Made by a program: the position numbers and the translations under genes. Positions 17,548-25,041 of a DNA stretch of 64,000 bases are shown one piece after another. The stretch is from JBKHXF01 sp046566145 (lineage in GTDB: Bacteria > Actinomycetota > Nitriliruptoria > Nitriliruptorales > Nitriliruptoraceae): contig JBKHXF010000034.1 of the NCBI GenBank assembly GCA_046566145.1, positions 1-64,000 on the forward strand, read 5' to 3'. The notes beneath the pieces are model-generated. The model worked only from the letters and a program-made list of their open reading frames with translations. It was not told the origin of the DNA and did no database searches. Position 1 is the stretch's first letter. Every line of letters begins with the position of its first letter.

Positions 17548-18453
17548 GTGACCGAGGGGGGATCGTCGTTCCCGCCGCCGGCGGTCGGACCACCGCCGGT
17601 GCCCACGACGGGGCGGCCGCGACGCACGTGGCTCCTCGTCGCCTCGGCGGCGCTCGTCGCGCTCGCGGTCGGGTTCGCGTCGGGGGTGGTCCTCGCCTCC
17701 TTCGACGCGCCGTACCAGACGTTGGTCACCTACGAGGTGGTCGACGGGGAGCTCGGTCAGGCCGACACCTACCCCGTCTCCGACGGCTACCTGGACGCGC
17801 GTGACGACACCGCGCGCCACCGGGAGATCTGGGAGGCGTGGGGCCTCGTCGCCGTCGACCCGTGGGCCGAGCTCGTCGTGCTGTTCGACCTCTCCAGCGA
17901 CGGACGCGACAACGACCTCGGCGCCGTCTACCTGCTCGACGAGACGCGGGAACGGTGGGCACTGGAGGTCGACCCTGCCGACGCCGGCGACCCGGAGCTG
18001 CTGCTCGACACGCTGGTGCACGAGCTCGGGCACCTCGTCTCGCTGGGACCCGACCAGGTCGAGGCCGGTCAGGGGTTCGCGACCATCGCCGAGGCGCGTG
18101 CGGAGTGCGACGGTCCCGGGGTGGAGGACGGCTGCCTCCTCGACGGGGCGCACCTCGCGGCCTTCATGGAGGCGTTCTGGGACCCGGCCGAGCTCGACGA
18201 GGTCGACGCCCGCGTGCCGGTCGAGGACCGGGACGCGGCCGCGACCGAGCGCTTCGACGCCGACCCGGACCGCTGGGTGTCGCCGTACGCGGCGACCCAC
18301 CCGGTCGAGGACTTCGCCGAGTCGTGGCTGACGTTCGTCCGCCTCGGCGACGAGCTCGACGAGCACGACTCGGCCTGGGCCGAGAAGGCGCGTTGGTTCG
18401 CGGGCCGCCCCGAGCTGCGCGACGCCGCCGAGGAGATCCGGGCACGGCTCTGA
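17548..18453 (+). CDS. Membrane-anchored putative zinc metallopeptidase
   Basis: 301 residues. A Pro-rich cytoplasmic start is followed by one membrane helix (LLVASAALVALAVGFASGVVLA). The extracellular domain contains LLDTLVHELGHLVSLG, an HExxH zinc signature (His-Glu-Leu-Gly-His), with EDFAESWLTFV further downstream as a possible third-ligand region. Conserved Cys in AECDGPGVEDGCLLDG may form a disulfide. The GTG start lies three bases after the leuD stop, so the gene is read with the leu operon although a metabolic link is not evident. The family is not recognised beyond the zinc motif. Confidence 0.75.
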   Translation: MTEGGSSFPPPAVGPPPVPTTGRPRRTWLLVASAALVALAVGFASGVVLASFDAPYQTLVTYEVVDGELGQADTYPVSDGYLDARDDTARHREIWEAWGLVAVDPWAELVVLFDLSSDGRDNDLGAVYLLDETRERWALEVDPADAGDPELLLDTLVHELGHLVSLGPDQVEAGQGFATIAEARAECDGPGVEDGCLLDGAHLAAFMEAFWDPAELDEVDARVPVEDRDAAATERFDADPDRWVSPYAATHPVEDFAESWLTFVRLGDELDEHDSAWAEKARWFAGRPELRDAAEEIRARL

Positions 18454-18493
18454 TGGGCTGCCCGGCCTCGGCGGCGCCGCGGCCCGGCGGTGC

Positions 18494-18919
18494 TCAGTTC
18501 GTGACGGTGACGGGACCACCGTCGGCCTCGACCGTCGCGGCGGTCACGACCCCGTCGGTGATGGTGACCGTGATGCGGCCCATCACGTAGTCCTCGGTGA
18601 GCATGTAGCCCTCACCGTCCTTCTCCCCGACGCGGTACGGGCGGCCGTCGATCGCGGCCTGCTCCTCGGCGGCGGCCTCGGTGAGGCCGATGTAGGCCTG
18701 GGCGACGACCTGGGCCTCGTCCTGGCTGACCGGGCGGTCGCCGTCGGCCGGCGGGGTGTACCCCGGGTCCGCGGGCATCGACGTGTCGCCGGCGGCGTCG
18801 CCGTCGGTCGCGTCGCCGCCGGCGGCGACGTCGTCGACCTGGGTCTCGTCGGCGCTGCCACCGCACGCGGTCACGGCGATCGCCACGGCGGCGAGGAGGG
18901 CGAGCAGGGAGCGGGTCAC
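18494..18919 (-). CDS. Lipoprotein with peptidase-inhibitor I78-like domain
   Basis: 141 residues starting at GTG 18919 after GGAGGA. The N-terminal signal LLALLAAVAIAVTACGG has a lipobox (VTAC), so the mature protein is lipid-anchored outside. An Asp/Gly/Ala-rich linker (residues 20-60) precedes QAYIGLTEAAAEEQAAIDGRP and TEDYVMGRITVTITDGVVTAA. That pattern resembles the potato-inhibitor-like I78 family, which ends in a comparable YRPDRxxxxxDGVVT motif. Inhibition of an extracellular serine protease is a guess from the family. It converges with the metallopeptidase gene. Confidence 0.7.
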   Translation of the reverse strand: MTRSLLALLAAVAIAVTACGGSADETQVDDVAAGGDATDGDAAGDTSMPADPGYTPPADGDRPVSQDEAQVVAQAYIGLTEAAAEEQAAIDGRPYRVGEKDGEGYMLTEDYVMGRITVTITDGVVTAATVEADGGPVTVTN

Positions 18920-19022
18920 GGTGGTGTCCTCCGTCAGGCAGGTGGTCGGCCGGGTGGTCCGGTCGGTGGTCGGGGCCGGCGGTCGTGCCGGCACCGTGCG
19001 GGGTCCGACGCCGCGCGGGGTG

Positions 19023-20192
19023 TCACGGTTGCACGACGCTGAGCGGCACCCGCACCTCGTCCGGCGTCAGCCCGCCGTGCTGGCCGCGGTGGCGGCCCCC
19101 GTGCGGGTCGACCCGCTCGTGCACCGAGGTGCCGACGTGGTGGACGACGAGCACGTCGCCGACGAGCGCGTCGGCGGTGGGACCCAGCGGCCCGCCGAGG
19201 AGCGGGATGGCCTGCTCGCGCACCAGCACCGTCGCCCGCCGGCCGACGTGCCGCTGCCACCGGGCGGCGACCGTGACCGGGTTGACCCCGTTGTCGAGCG
19301 CGAGCTGGCGGACCCGGGGCTCGCCTGCGAGCACCCGCACGCCGTCGAGCAGCTCGGCGGGGGCGTCGGCGAGCTCGTCCACATCCGCGTCGGGCACGTC
19401 GACCATCCCGTGGTCGGCGGTGACGAGCACCGCCACGTCCGCCGGCACGTCCAGGGCGGCGACCGCCCGGTCGAGGTCGGCGACGGCGTCGCGCCACTCG
19501 GGCGCCCCGGGGCCGTGGACGTGCCCGGCCCAGTCGACCACCGGGTGGTGCGCGTAGACGAGCGTTGGGGCGTCACCGCTCGCCGCCGCCTGCACGGCCG
19601 CGTCGAGCGTCGCGTCGATGCCCCGGGCCGCGACCCGCTGGCCGCCCCGCAGCGCCGCCCTGGTCAGGCCGGAGTCGAGGACCTCGGGGTCGAGGACGGA
19701 CGTCACCGTCACGCCGGCGGCCGCGGCGAGCTCCAGCGCCGTCGGCTCGGGCTGCAGCGCCTCCGGGACCACGGCCGTGCGGGCGTCGAAGCCGCCGGCG
19801 CGCAGCCCGATCCGCCACCCGAGCAGGTTCAGCGGCTGGTCGTGGTCGGGGTGCGGCAGCGCGTAGCCGGCGAGCCCGTGGGCGGCCGGCGTGCGCCCGG
19901 TCCCGATCGATGCGAGGCTCGCGACCGTGGTCGTCGGGAACACGGCGTCGAGGACCGTCCCGGGGGCGGCCGTGAGGGTCGGTGCGGCGTCCGGCGCGTC
20001 GGCGAGCTGCTGCGCCCCGAGCCCGTCGGCGACGAGGAGCACGAGGCGACGCGGCAGCGCCGGCAGCCCGGCGAGGAGGGGATGGGTGTCGGGCTCGCCT
20101 CGGAGGTGGCCCGTCAGCGCGGGCAGCAGGTCGGCCAGGCTCGCCGCGCCGTAGCGCGGCAGCGTCAGCGACGGCAGGTCGTGGGGTCGCAT
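19023..20192 (-). CDS. Type I phosphodiesterase / nucleotide pyrophosphatase-like (alkaline phosphatase superfamily)
   Basis: 389 residues. Metal and nucleophile residues appear as LLVADGLG (Asp), FPTTTVASLASIGTG (Thr nucleophile), VYAHHPVVDWAGHVHGP (Asp/His) and VTADHGMVDV (Asp-His), with a final His in the GGRHRGQHGG region. This order is typical of the phosphodiesterase/pyrophosphatase branch of the alkaline phosphatase superfamily. The substrate is unknown. There is no signal peptide, so it is probably cytosolic. The ATG start is at 20192; the downstream stop leaves about 100 bp before the lipoprotein gene. Confidence 0.82.
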   Translation of the reverse strand: MRPHDLPSLTLPRYGAASLADLLPALTGHLRGEPDTHPLLAGLPALPRRLVLLVADGLGAQQLADAPDAAPTLTAAPGTVLDAVFPTTTVASLASIGTGRTPAAHGLAGYALPHPDHDQPLNLLGWRIGLRAGGFDARTAVVPEALQPEPTALELAAAAGVTVTSVLDPEVLDSGLTRAALRGGQRVAARGIDATLDAAVQAAASGDAPTLVYAHHPVVDWAGHVHGPGAPEWRDAVADLDRAVAALDVPADVAVLVTADHGMVDVPDADVDELADAPAELLDGVRVLAGEPRVRQLALDNGVNPVTVAARWQRHVGRRATVLVREQAIPLLGGPLGPTADALVGDVLVVHHVGTSVHERVDPHGGRHRGQHGGLTPDEVRVPLSVVQP

Positions 20193-20213
20193 CGGGCCGT
20201 CAGCGCGTGGGGC

Positions 20214-21059
20214 TCACGCGGCCGCGAGCTCCTCGGCGAGCGACGCCACCCGGTCGAGGACGGGCAGCACCTCGTCGCGCCCCGCCGGCGGCAGCCACAG
20301 CATCGTGGTGGACACGCCGAGCCCCGCGTAGAAGCGGAGCTTGTCGGCGTCCGGTGAGGAGCCGTAGACCATCACCTCGAAGGCGTCGGGGTCGCGCCCG
20401 CCGGCCTCGAGGGCACCGCGGAGCTCCGGCAGCTGCTCGCGCAGGCCCGACCCGCCGATCGGCATCCAGCCGTCGCAGTGGTCCACCATCGCGGCGATGG
20501 AGCGGGGCCCGAGGGCAGCGCCCAGCAGCACCGGCGGGTGCGGGACCTGCACGGGCTTCGGCCAGGCGTAGGACGGTCCGAAGCGGACGTGCGTGCCGTC
20601 GAAGGAGGCGACCTCCTCGGTCCACAGCGCCTTCATGGCGTGGACGGCCTCGGTGACGTGGTCGCGCCGGTCGTCCCACGCGACCCCGTGGTGCTCGACC
20701 TCCGGCCGGTTCCAGCCGTAGCCGATGCCGAACGCGAACCGGCCGCCCGAGAGGTGGTCGACGCTCGCGACCTGCTTGGCGAGGTCGATCGGGTCGTGCT
20801 GCGCGACGAGGCAGATGCCGGTGCCGACCCGCAGGTCGGTGGTCGCGGTGGCCGCGGCGGTGCAGGCGACGAACGGGTCGAGCGTGCGGAAGTACATCTC
20901 CGGCAGCTCTCCACCGGCCGGGTAGGGGGAGTGGTCGACGGGGATGTGCGTGTGCTCGGGGAACATCAGCGTCGACAGGCCACGGGCCTCGACCTCGCGC
21001 GCGAGCTCGTCGGGCGGCATCGCCCGGTCGGTCGGGAACACCATCACACCGAGGTCCAC
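20214..21059 (-). CDS. F420-dependent LLM-class oxidoreductase (TIGR03619-like)
   Basis: 281 residues of the luciferase-like monooxygenase barrel. MDLGVMVFPTDRAMPPDELAREVEARG, MFPEHTHIP, RVGTGICLVAQHDPIDLAKQVASVDHLSGGRFAFGIGYGW and PHPPVLLGAALGPRS are the family blocks. The DPIDLAKQVASVD and GIGYGWN segments indicate the F420-dependent subgroup common in actinobacteria. The substrate is unknown. The presence of cofC at 51967-52641 supports F420 production in this organism. The start is GTG at 21059. Confidence 0.85.
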   Translation of the reverse strand: MDLGVMVFPTDRAMPPDELAREVEARGLSTLMFPEHTHIPVDHSPYPAGGELPEMYFRTLDPFVACTAAATATTDLRVGTGICLVAQHDPIDLAKQVASVDHLSGGRFAFGIGYGWNRPEVEHHGVAWDDRRDHVTEAVHAMKALWTEEVASFDGTHVRFGPSYAWPKPVQVPHPPVLLGAALGPRSIAAMVDHCDGWMPIGGSGLREQLPELRGALEAGGRDPDAFEVMVYGSSPDADKLRFYAGLGVSTTMLWLPPAGRDEVLPVLDRVASLAEELAAA

Positions 21060-21138
21060 GCTCGCTCTCCCGTCACGTCGTCGTGTCGGGGCGGACGCTA
21101 GCGGCGCCGGCGGCCGCCGGCCGTGGCCGGTGCGCGCG

Positions 21139-22104
21139 TCAGTAGCCGGCGTCCACGTCGACGCCGCCGACCAGGTCGTCGCCGGCGAGGAACCGGCGCA
21201 CGTTCTCGGTCACCCGCGCGGCGAGCAGGGGGCGGCCCATCTCGGGGGTGTTGGCGGTGTGCGGGGTGATCAGCACGCCCGGCAGCGTCCAGAGCGGGTG
21301 GCCGTCGGGCAGCGGCTCGGGGTCGGTCACGTCCAGGCCGGCGCCGGCCAGCCGACCCGACCGCAGCGCGTCGACGAGCGCGTCGGTGTCGACGTGGCGG
21401 CCCCGGGCGACGTTGACGAGCACGGCGTGGTCGGGCAGCGCGGCGAGGGCGGTCGCGTCGACCACCCGCTCGGTCTCGGGGGTGAGCGCCAGGGCGAGCA
21501 CGAGCACGTCGGTGTCGGGCAGCACGTCCAGCAGCTCGTCGCCGCCGACCACACGGTCGGCGCCGGCGAGCGGGCGCGGTCGACGCGTCACCACCGTGGT
21601 GGTGCAGCCCCACGGTCCGAGCAGCCGCAGCAGCGACGCGGTGATCTCGCCGCCGCCGAGCACGGTCACCCGGGCGCCGAGGAGGTTCCGCCCCGCCGGC
21701 GCCGACCACGAGGTCGCCCGGGCGTAGCCGTCGAGGTTGCGCAGGACCCCGAGGGCGAGCGCGAGCGCGGCCTCCGCGACCGGCTCGGCGTAGACGCCCT
21801 TGCCGCAGGTCCACACCCGGTCGGTGTCGAGCACGTCGAGGAACGGCTCGACGCCGGCGAACGGCAGCTGCACCCAGCGGATGCCCGGATGGCGGTCGAG
21901 CAGGTCGCGCAGGTCCCCGGGGTCGTGCGGGTCCGTCCACACGATGGCCTCGACGCCCGCGAGGTCGTCCGCGTCCATGGCCGCCTGCGCACCGCCGGCG
22001 CGGACCGCGTCCGCGAGCCACGTCGGGTCGGAGGTCGACGGCCGGTCGGGTCGGGCGGCCGGCAGGACCGCGATGCGGGGGACGTCGCCGGGGGAGTCGG
22101 TCAC
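21139..22104 (-). CDS. D-isomer-specific 2-hydroxyacid dehydrogenase
   Basis: 321 residues. The NAD-binding domain contains VTVLGGGEITASLLRLL, a GxGxxx-like loop with Glu in place of the second variable residue. It is followed by VLVNVARGRHVDTDALVDAL (catalytic Arg) and the acid/base region GLDVTDPEPLP. The catalytic His lies in LITPHTANTPEM. The N-terminal substrate domain is short, and WVQLPFAGVEPF matches the family. The substrate cannot be told; phosphoglycerate or glyoxylate-type acids are possible. The GTG start at 22104 gives the family-typical length. Confidence 0.85.
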   Translation of the reverse strand: MTDSPGDVPRIAVLPAARPDRPSTSDPTWLADAVRAGGAQAAMDADDLAGVEAIVWTDPHDPGDLRDLLDRHPGIRWVQLPFAGVEPFLDVLDTDRVWTCGKGVYAEPVAEAALALALGVLRNLDGYARATSWSAPAGRNLLGARVTVLGGGEITASLLRLLGPWGCTTTVVTRRPRPLAGADRVVGGDELLDVLPDTDVLVLALALTPETERVVDATALAALPDHAVLVNVARGRHVDTDALVDALRSGRLAGAGLDVTDPEPLPDGHPLWTLPGVLITPHTANTPEMGRPLLAARVTENVRRFLAGDDLVGGVDVDAGY

Positions 22105-22153
22105 GGGGGCCTCGGGCGTCGGGGAGTGGGCGGGGTGGGTCGGCGGGGGAGCG

Positions 22154-22159
22154 AGGCTA
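22154..22159 (-). promoter_or_regulatory. -10 box (TAGCCT) of the hydroxyacid dehydrogenase gene
   Basis: TAGCCT on the minus strand, 49 bp before the GTG at 22104, in the region divergent with murI. Confidence 0.5.
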
Positions 22160-22201
22160 CGCGCGCCGGCGCCGGCGGACGGAGGCACGCCCCGGCGTGG
22201 G

Positions 22202-22207
22202 TACCGT
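22202..22207 (+). promoter_or_regulatory. -10 box (TACCGT) of murI, probably leaderless
   Basis: TACCGT ends nine bases before the murI ATG and no ribosome site is visible. The transcript probably starts at or very near the start codon. Confidence 0.55.
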
Positions 22208-22216
22208 CCGCCGGCG

Positions 22217-23023
22217 ATGGACGAGCGACCGATCGGCGTGTTCGACTCGGGCCTGGGCGGGCTGACCGTGCTCCAGGCCCTCGCCGACCTGCTCCCCGCC
22301 GAGCACCTGCTGTACCTCGGCGACACCGCCCGGTACCCGTACGGGCCCCGCTCGGGCGACGAGCTGCGCGCCTTCTCGGCCCAGATCGCGGACCTCCTCG
22401 TCGCGCAGGGCGTGAAGATGCTGGTGGTGGCGTGCAACTCGGCGACCGCTGCAGCGCTCGACCACCTCCGCGACCTGCACGACCTGCCGATCATCGGGGT
22501 GGTGGCGCCGGGGCTGCGCGCCGCGGCGGCGGTGAGCCGGACGGGGCGCGTCGCCGTGATCGGCACCCAGATGACGGCCGAGAGCCGCGTCTACGAGCGC
22601 ACGGCCGACGCGCTCCGGCTCGACCTCGACGTGGCGGTGACGCCGTGCCCCGGCTTCGTCGAGCTGGTCGAGGAGGACCGGACCGAGGGCCCCGAGGCCC
22701 TCCGGGTCGTCCGCGACGGGCTCGCTCCCGTGCTGACCGCACGGCTCGACACGCTCGTCCTCGGCTGCACGCACTACCCGCTGCTCGCCCGGACGATCTC
22801 GGAGGTGGTCGGTCGCGACGTCACGCTGGTCTCGTCCGCCGACGAGACCGCCTTCGAGGTGCGCGACATCCTCGAGCGGACCGGGTGGCTCCGTCGGGGC
22901 GACACCCCCGGGACGCGCACCTACTGGACCTCGGGCGACCCGGTGCGCTTCGCCCGGCTGGGGGAGGCGTTCCTCGGCGCGCCGCTCGGCGACGTCCGGG
23001 CGCTGCGCTGGCCGCCGGCGTGA
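22217..23023 (+). CDS. murI: Glutamate racemase
   Basis: 268 residues. IGVFDSGLGGLTVLQAL, LYLGDTARYPYG, VVACNSATAAAL (first catalytic Cys) and LVLGCTHYPLL (second catalytic Cys) are all intact. It interconverts L- and D-glutamate for peptidoglycan. The ATG at 22217 is preceded by a -10 box at leaderless distance. It is transcribed divergently from the dehydrogenase and convergently to the M20 gene. Confidence 0.96.
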   Translation: MDERPIGVFDSGLGGLTVLQALADLLPAEHLLYLGDTARYPYGPRSGDELRAFSAQIADLLVAQGVKMLVVACNSATAAALDHLRDLHDLPIIGVVAPGLRAAAAVSRTGRVAVIGTQMTAESRVYERTADALRLDLDVAVTPCPGFVELVEEDRTEGPEALRVVRDGLAPVLTARLDTLVLGCTHYPLLARTISEVVGRDVTLVSSADETAFEVRDILERTGWLRRGDTPGTRTYWTSGDPVRFARLGEAFLGAPLGDVRALRWPPA

Positions 23024-23034
23024 GCCGGACGGCT

Positions 23035-23051
23035 CCGCGCCGGCGGCGCGG
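23035..23051. terminator. Short hairpin between convergent murI and M20 genes
   Basis: CCGCGCC/GGCGCGG, 7 bp with a 3-nt loop, fills the 28-bp gap between the two convergent stop codons. There is no T-run, so its role as a terminator is only likely by position. Confidence 0.35.
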
Positions 23052-24272
23052 TCAGGCGTCGAGGTCCGGCGTGACGTGGTCGCGGGCGGCGACGAAGTCG
23101 GTCGTGCGCAGCCGGTCGCGCAGCGCGGGGGACGTGGCCGCCTGGATGGCGGTGCGCGCCATCCCGACCGCGCCGTCGCGCACCGCGAGGTCGGCCGACG
23201 GCGTCGCGCAGGCCGCGGTGAACTCGGGCTGGTGGTTCACCGCGTCGGTGTCGAGCCCGAGCATCGGGTGGATGGTCGGCAGGTACAGCGACACGTTCGC
23301 CATGTCGGTCGATCCGGGCGCGCCGGCGGCCCGCGGGGAGCGGCCGAGCTCGCGCGTCATCACGTCCGCGAACACGGCCTCGAGCTCGGCGTCGGGCGTG
23401 AACTCCGAGTACGGCGGGCTCGAGGCGGACACCTCGAGGGTCGTGCCGGTCGCGAGCGCGCCCGCCTCGAAGCACGCCCGGACCCGGGGGTACAGCTCCG
23501 CGAGGTCGGCGAGGGTCGAGGCGCGCACGTACCACGAGCCCTCGGTGCGGTCGGGGACGACGTTCGCGGCGTCGCCGCCGTGCGTGACGATGCCGTGGAT
23601 CCGCTGGTCGGCGGTGATGTGCTGGCGCAGCAGCCCGACCCCGACCTGCGCGACGGTGAGCGCGTCGGCGGCGTTGCGGCCCCGCTCCGGGTAGGCGGAC
23701 GCGTGCGCCGTGCGACCCGTGAAGGCGACGTCGAGGTGGGCGACCGCGAGGCACGACAGGCCGACCTGGTCCTGCACGAAGGGGTGCACCATCATCGCCA
23801 TGTGGAGGCCGTCGAAGGCGCCCCGCTCGAGCATGAGGACCTTGCCGCCGCCACCCTCCTCCGCCGGCGTGCCGAGCACCCGCACCGTCAGCCCGACGTC
23901 GTCGGCGACGTCGGCCAGCGCCCGGGCCGCGCCGAGCGCCGCGGCGGCGATGACGTTGTGGCCGCAGGCGTGCCCGATGGCCGGCAGCGCGTCGTACTCG
24001 GCGCAGATGCCGACGACGAGGGGGCCGGAGCCGATCTCCGCCACGAAGGCGGTGTCGAGGTCGGCCGCGCCGGCGGTGACCTCGAAGCCCCAGCCGTCGA
24101 GCAGCTCGACGCAGCGGGCCGACGCCTCGTGCTCCTCGAACCCGAGCTCCGGGTTGGCGTGGATCGCGTGGCTGAGCCCGACCAGCACCTCGCGGTGGGC
24201 GTCCACCACGGCGGTGGCGGCCGCCGCGGCGCGGGTCGCGGCGGCGGTCGGGTCGGCGGTCGGGTCGGCCAC
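23052..24272 (-). CDS. M20D-family amidohydrolase
   Basis: 406 residues. IHANPELGFEEHEASARCVELL, VGICAEYDALPAIGHACGHNVIAAAALGAA (metal-binding Cys-Gly-His) and VLGTPAEEGGGGKVLM (metal Glu pair) identify the M20D branch, with the dimerisation domain containing FTGRTAHASAYPERGRNAADA. Family members hydrolyse N-acyl amino acids or p-aminobenzoyl-glutamate. The GTG start at 24272 follows CAGGAG. It could supply the N-succinyl-amino-acid deacylase needed by the NAAAR/GNAT pair at 0.95-3.05 kb, but the genes are 20 kb apart, so this is only a suggestion. Confidence 0.85.
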   Translation of the reverse strand: MADPTADPTAAATRAAAAATAVVDAHREVLVGLSHAIHANPELGFEEHEASARCVELLDGWGFEVTAGAADLDTAFVAEIGSGPLVVGICAEYDALPAIGHACGHNVIAAAALGAARALADVADDVGLTVRVLGTPAEEGGGGKVLMLERGAFDGLHMAMMVHPFVQDQVGLSCLAVAHLDVAFTGRTAHASAYPERGRNAADALTVAQVGVGLLRQHITADQRIHGIVTHGGDAANVVPDRTEGSWYVRASTLADLAELYPRVRACFEAGALATGTTLEVSASSPPYSEFTPDAELEAVFADVMTRELGRSPRAAGAPGSTDMANVSLYLPTIHPMLGLDTDAVNHQPEFTAACATPSADLAVRDGAVGMARTAIQAATSPALRDRLRTTDFVAARDHVTPDLDA

Positions 24273-24306
24273 GGCGGCTCCTGCCTGCGGGTGCGTTCGG
24301 GGGGCG

Positions 24307-24312
24307 ACGCTA
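24307..24312 (-). promoter_or_regulatory. -10 box (TAGCGT) of the M20 gene
   Basis: TAGCGT on the minus strand, 34 bp before the GTG at 24272, divergent from the thioredoxin promoter. Confidence 0.5.
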
Positions 24313-24357
24313 GCCACCGCGCCCCGACCGCCGCAGCGACCACCGAACCTGCCCGGG

Positions 24358-24363
24358 TACCGT
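24358..24363 (+). promoter_or_regulatory. -10 box (TACCGT) of the thioredoxin-lipoprotein gene
   Basis: TACCGT lies 41 bp before the GTG at 24405, leaving room for the CGGAG ribosome site. Confidence 0.5.
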
Positions 24364-24404
24364 CTCCGAACCCCGCGCGTCCCCCGCCGCGACCGGAGCC
24401 CGAC

Positions 24405-25034
24405 GTGACCCGCCACCTGCGCCGCACCGCTGCCCTCGGGGCAGCGCTCGCGCTGGGACTGGCCGCCTGCGGTGGCTCGACGGGTGCCGACCAGCTCGTC
24501 TCCGAGCCTCCGGTCGGCGGCACCGAGTCGCAGGGGCAGGACGACGCCGGTGCGAGCGCGGGCACCGGCGACGCGGCCGCCGGCGCCACCGCGCCGGCGG
24601 GTGACCCCGACGGCCTCGCCGTCGCGACGGAGCTGCTCGACTGGACCGCGCCGACCCTCGACGGCGGCGAGATCCGCGGAGCCGACTTCGCGGGCCGCGA
24701 CGTCGTGCTCTGGATGTGGGCACCGTGGTGAACGTCGTGCAACGAGGAGGCCCCCGCGGTCGCGGAGGCAGCAGCGAAGTACGGTGACCAGGTCACGATC
24801 ATCGGCGTGCCCGGCAAGGACGACATGGGCCCCATGCGGGACTTCGTCGCCCGGCACGGCCTCGAGGACGTCCGGCAGGCCGTCGACGTCGACGGGCAGC
24901 TGTGGATCCGCTACGGCGTCGGCTACCAGCCCGCCTGGGTCTTCATCAACCAGGACGGCGAGGCCACCAGGCACGCCGGCGGCCTCTTCGGCGACGGCAT
25001 CACCCGGGCCATCGACGAGCTGATCGCGAAGTAG
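24405..25034 (+). CDS. Thioredoxin-fold lipoprotein, predicted selenoprotein (UxxC, in-frame TGA)
   Basis: One reading frame of 210 codons contains a single TGA (24729-24731) at residue 109. Before it comes a lipoprotein signal (LALGLAACGG), a Gly/Ala/Asp-rich linker and DWTAPTLDGGEIRGADFAGRDVVLWMWAPW. Directly after it comes TSCNEEAPAVAEAAAKYGDQ, then VTIIGVPGKDDMGPM, VGYQPAWVFINQDGEA and IDELIAK-stop. Alignment with MPT53/DsbF/TlpA-type extracytoplasmic thioredoxins (WxPWCxxC) places the TGA exactly on the first catalytic Cys, giving W-U-T-S-C. Codon use is unchanged downstream. A stem-loop 26 nt after the TGA fits a bacterial SECIS. A Cys-to-stop mutation or sequencing error is the alternative; the fully preserved C-terminal half argues against an old pseudogene. 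It starts at GTG with CGGAG upstream and lies seven bases before the HAD gene. Confidence 0.85.
24732..24777 (+). promoter_or_regulatory. Candidate bacterial SECIS element
   Basis: The upper stem pairs GCC (24750-24752) with GGC (24767-24769) and CCGC (24754-24757) with GCGG (24762-24765), separated by one C-A mismatch. The apical tetraloop is GGUC (24758-24761), beginning 26 nt after the TGA. A lower stem UCGUGC (24735-24740) with GCAGCGA (24771-24777), one bulged A, closes a 5' internal loop. Distance and loop Gs fit the rules used for bacterial SECIS, and the E. coli fdhF apical loop also contains GGUC. Confidence 0.65.
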
Positions 25035-25041
25035 CCGGCCG

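Noticed and set aside
24405..24731. Reading the thioredoxin gene as a truncated pseudogene ending at TGA
   Set aside because: The 101 codons after TGA keep the family sequence and codon use perfectly, the TGA is exactly at the redox Cys, and a SECIS-like hairpin follows. Mutation cannot be excluded but is the poorer explanation.
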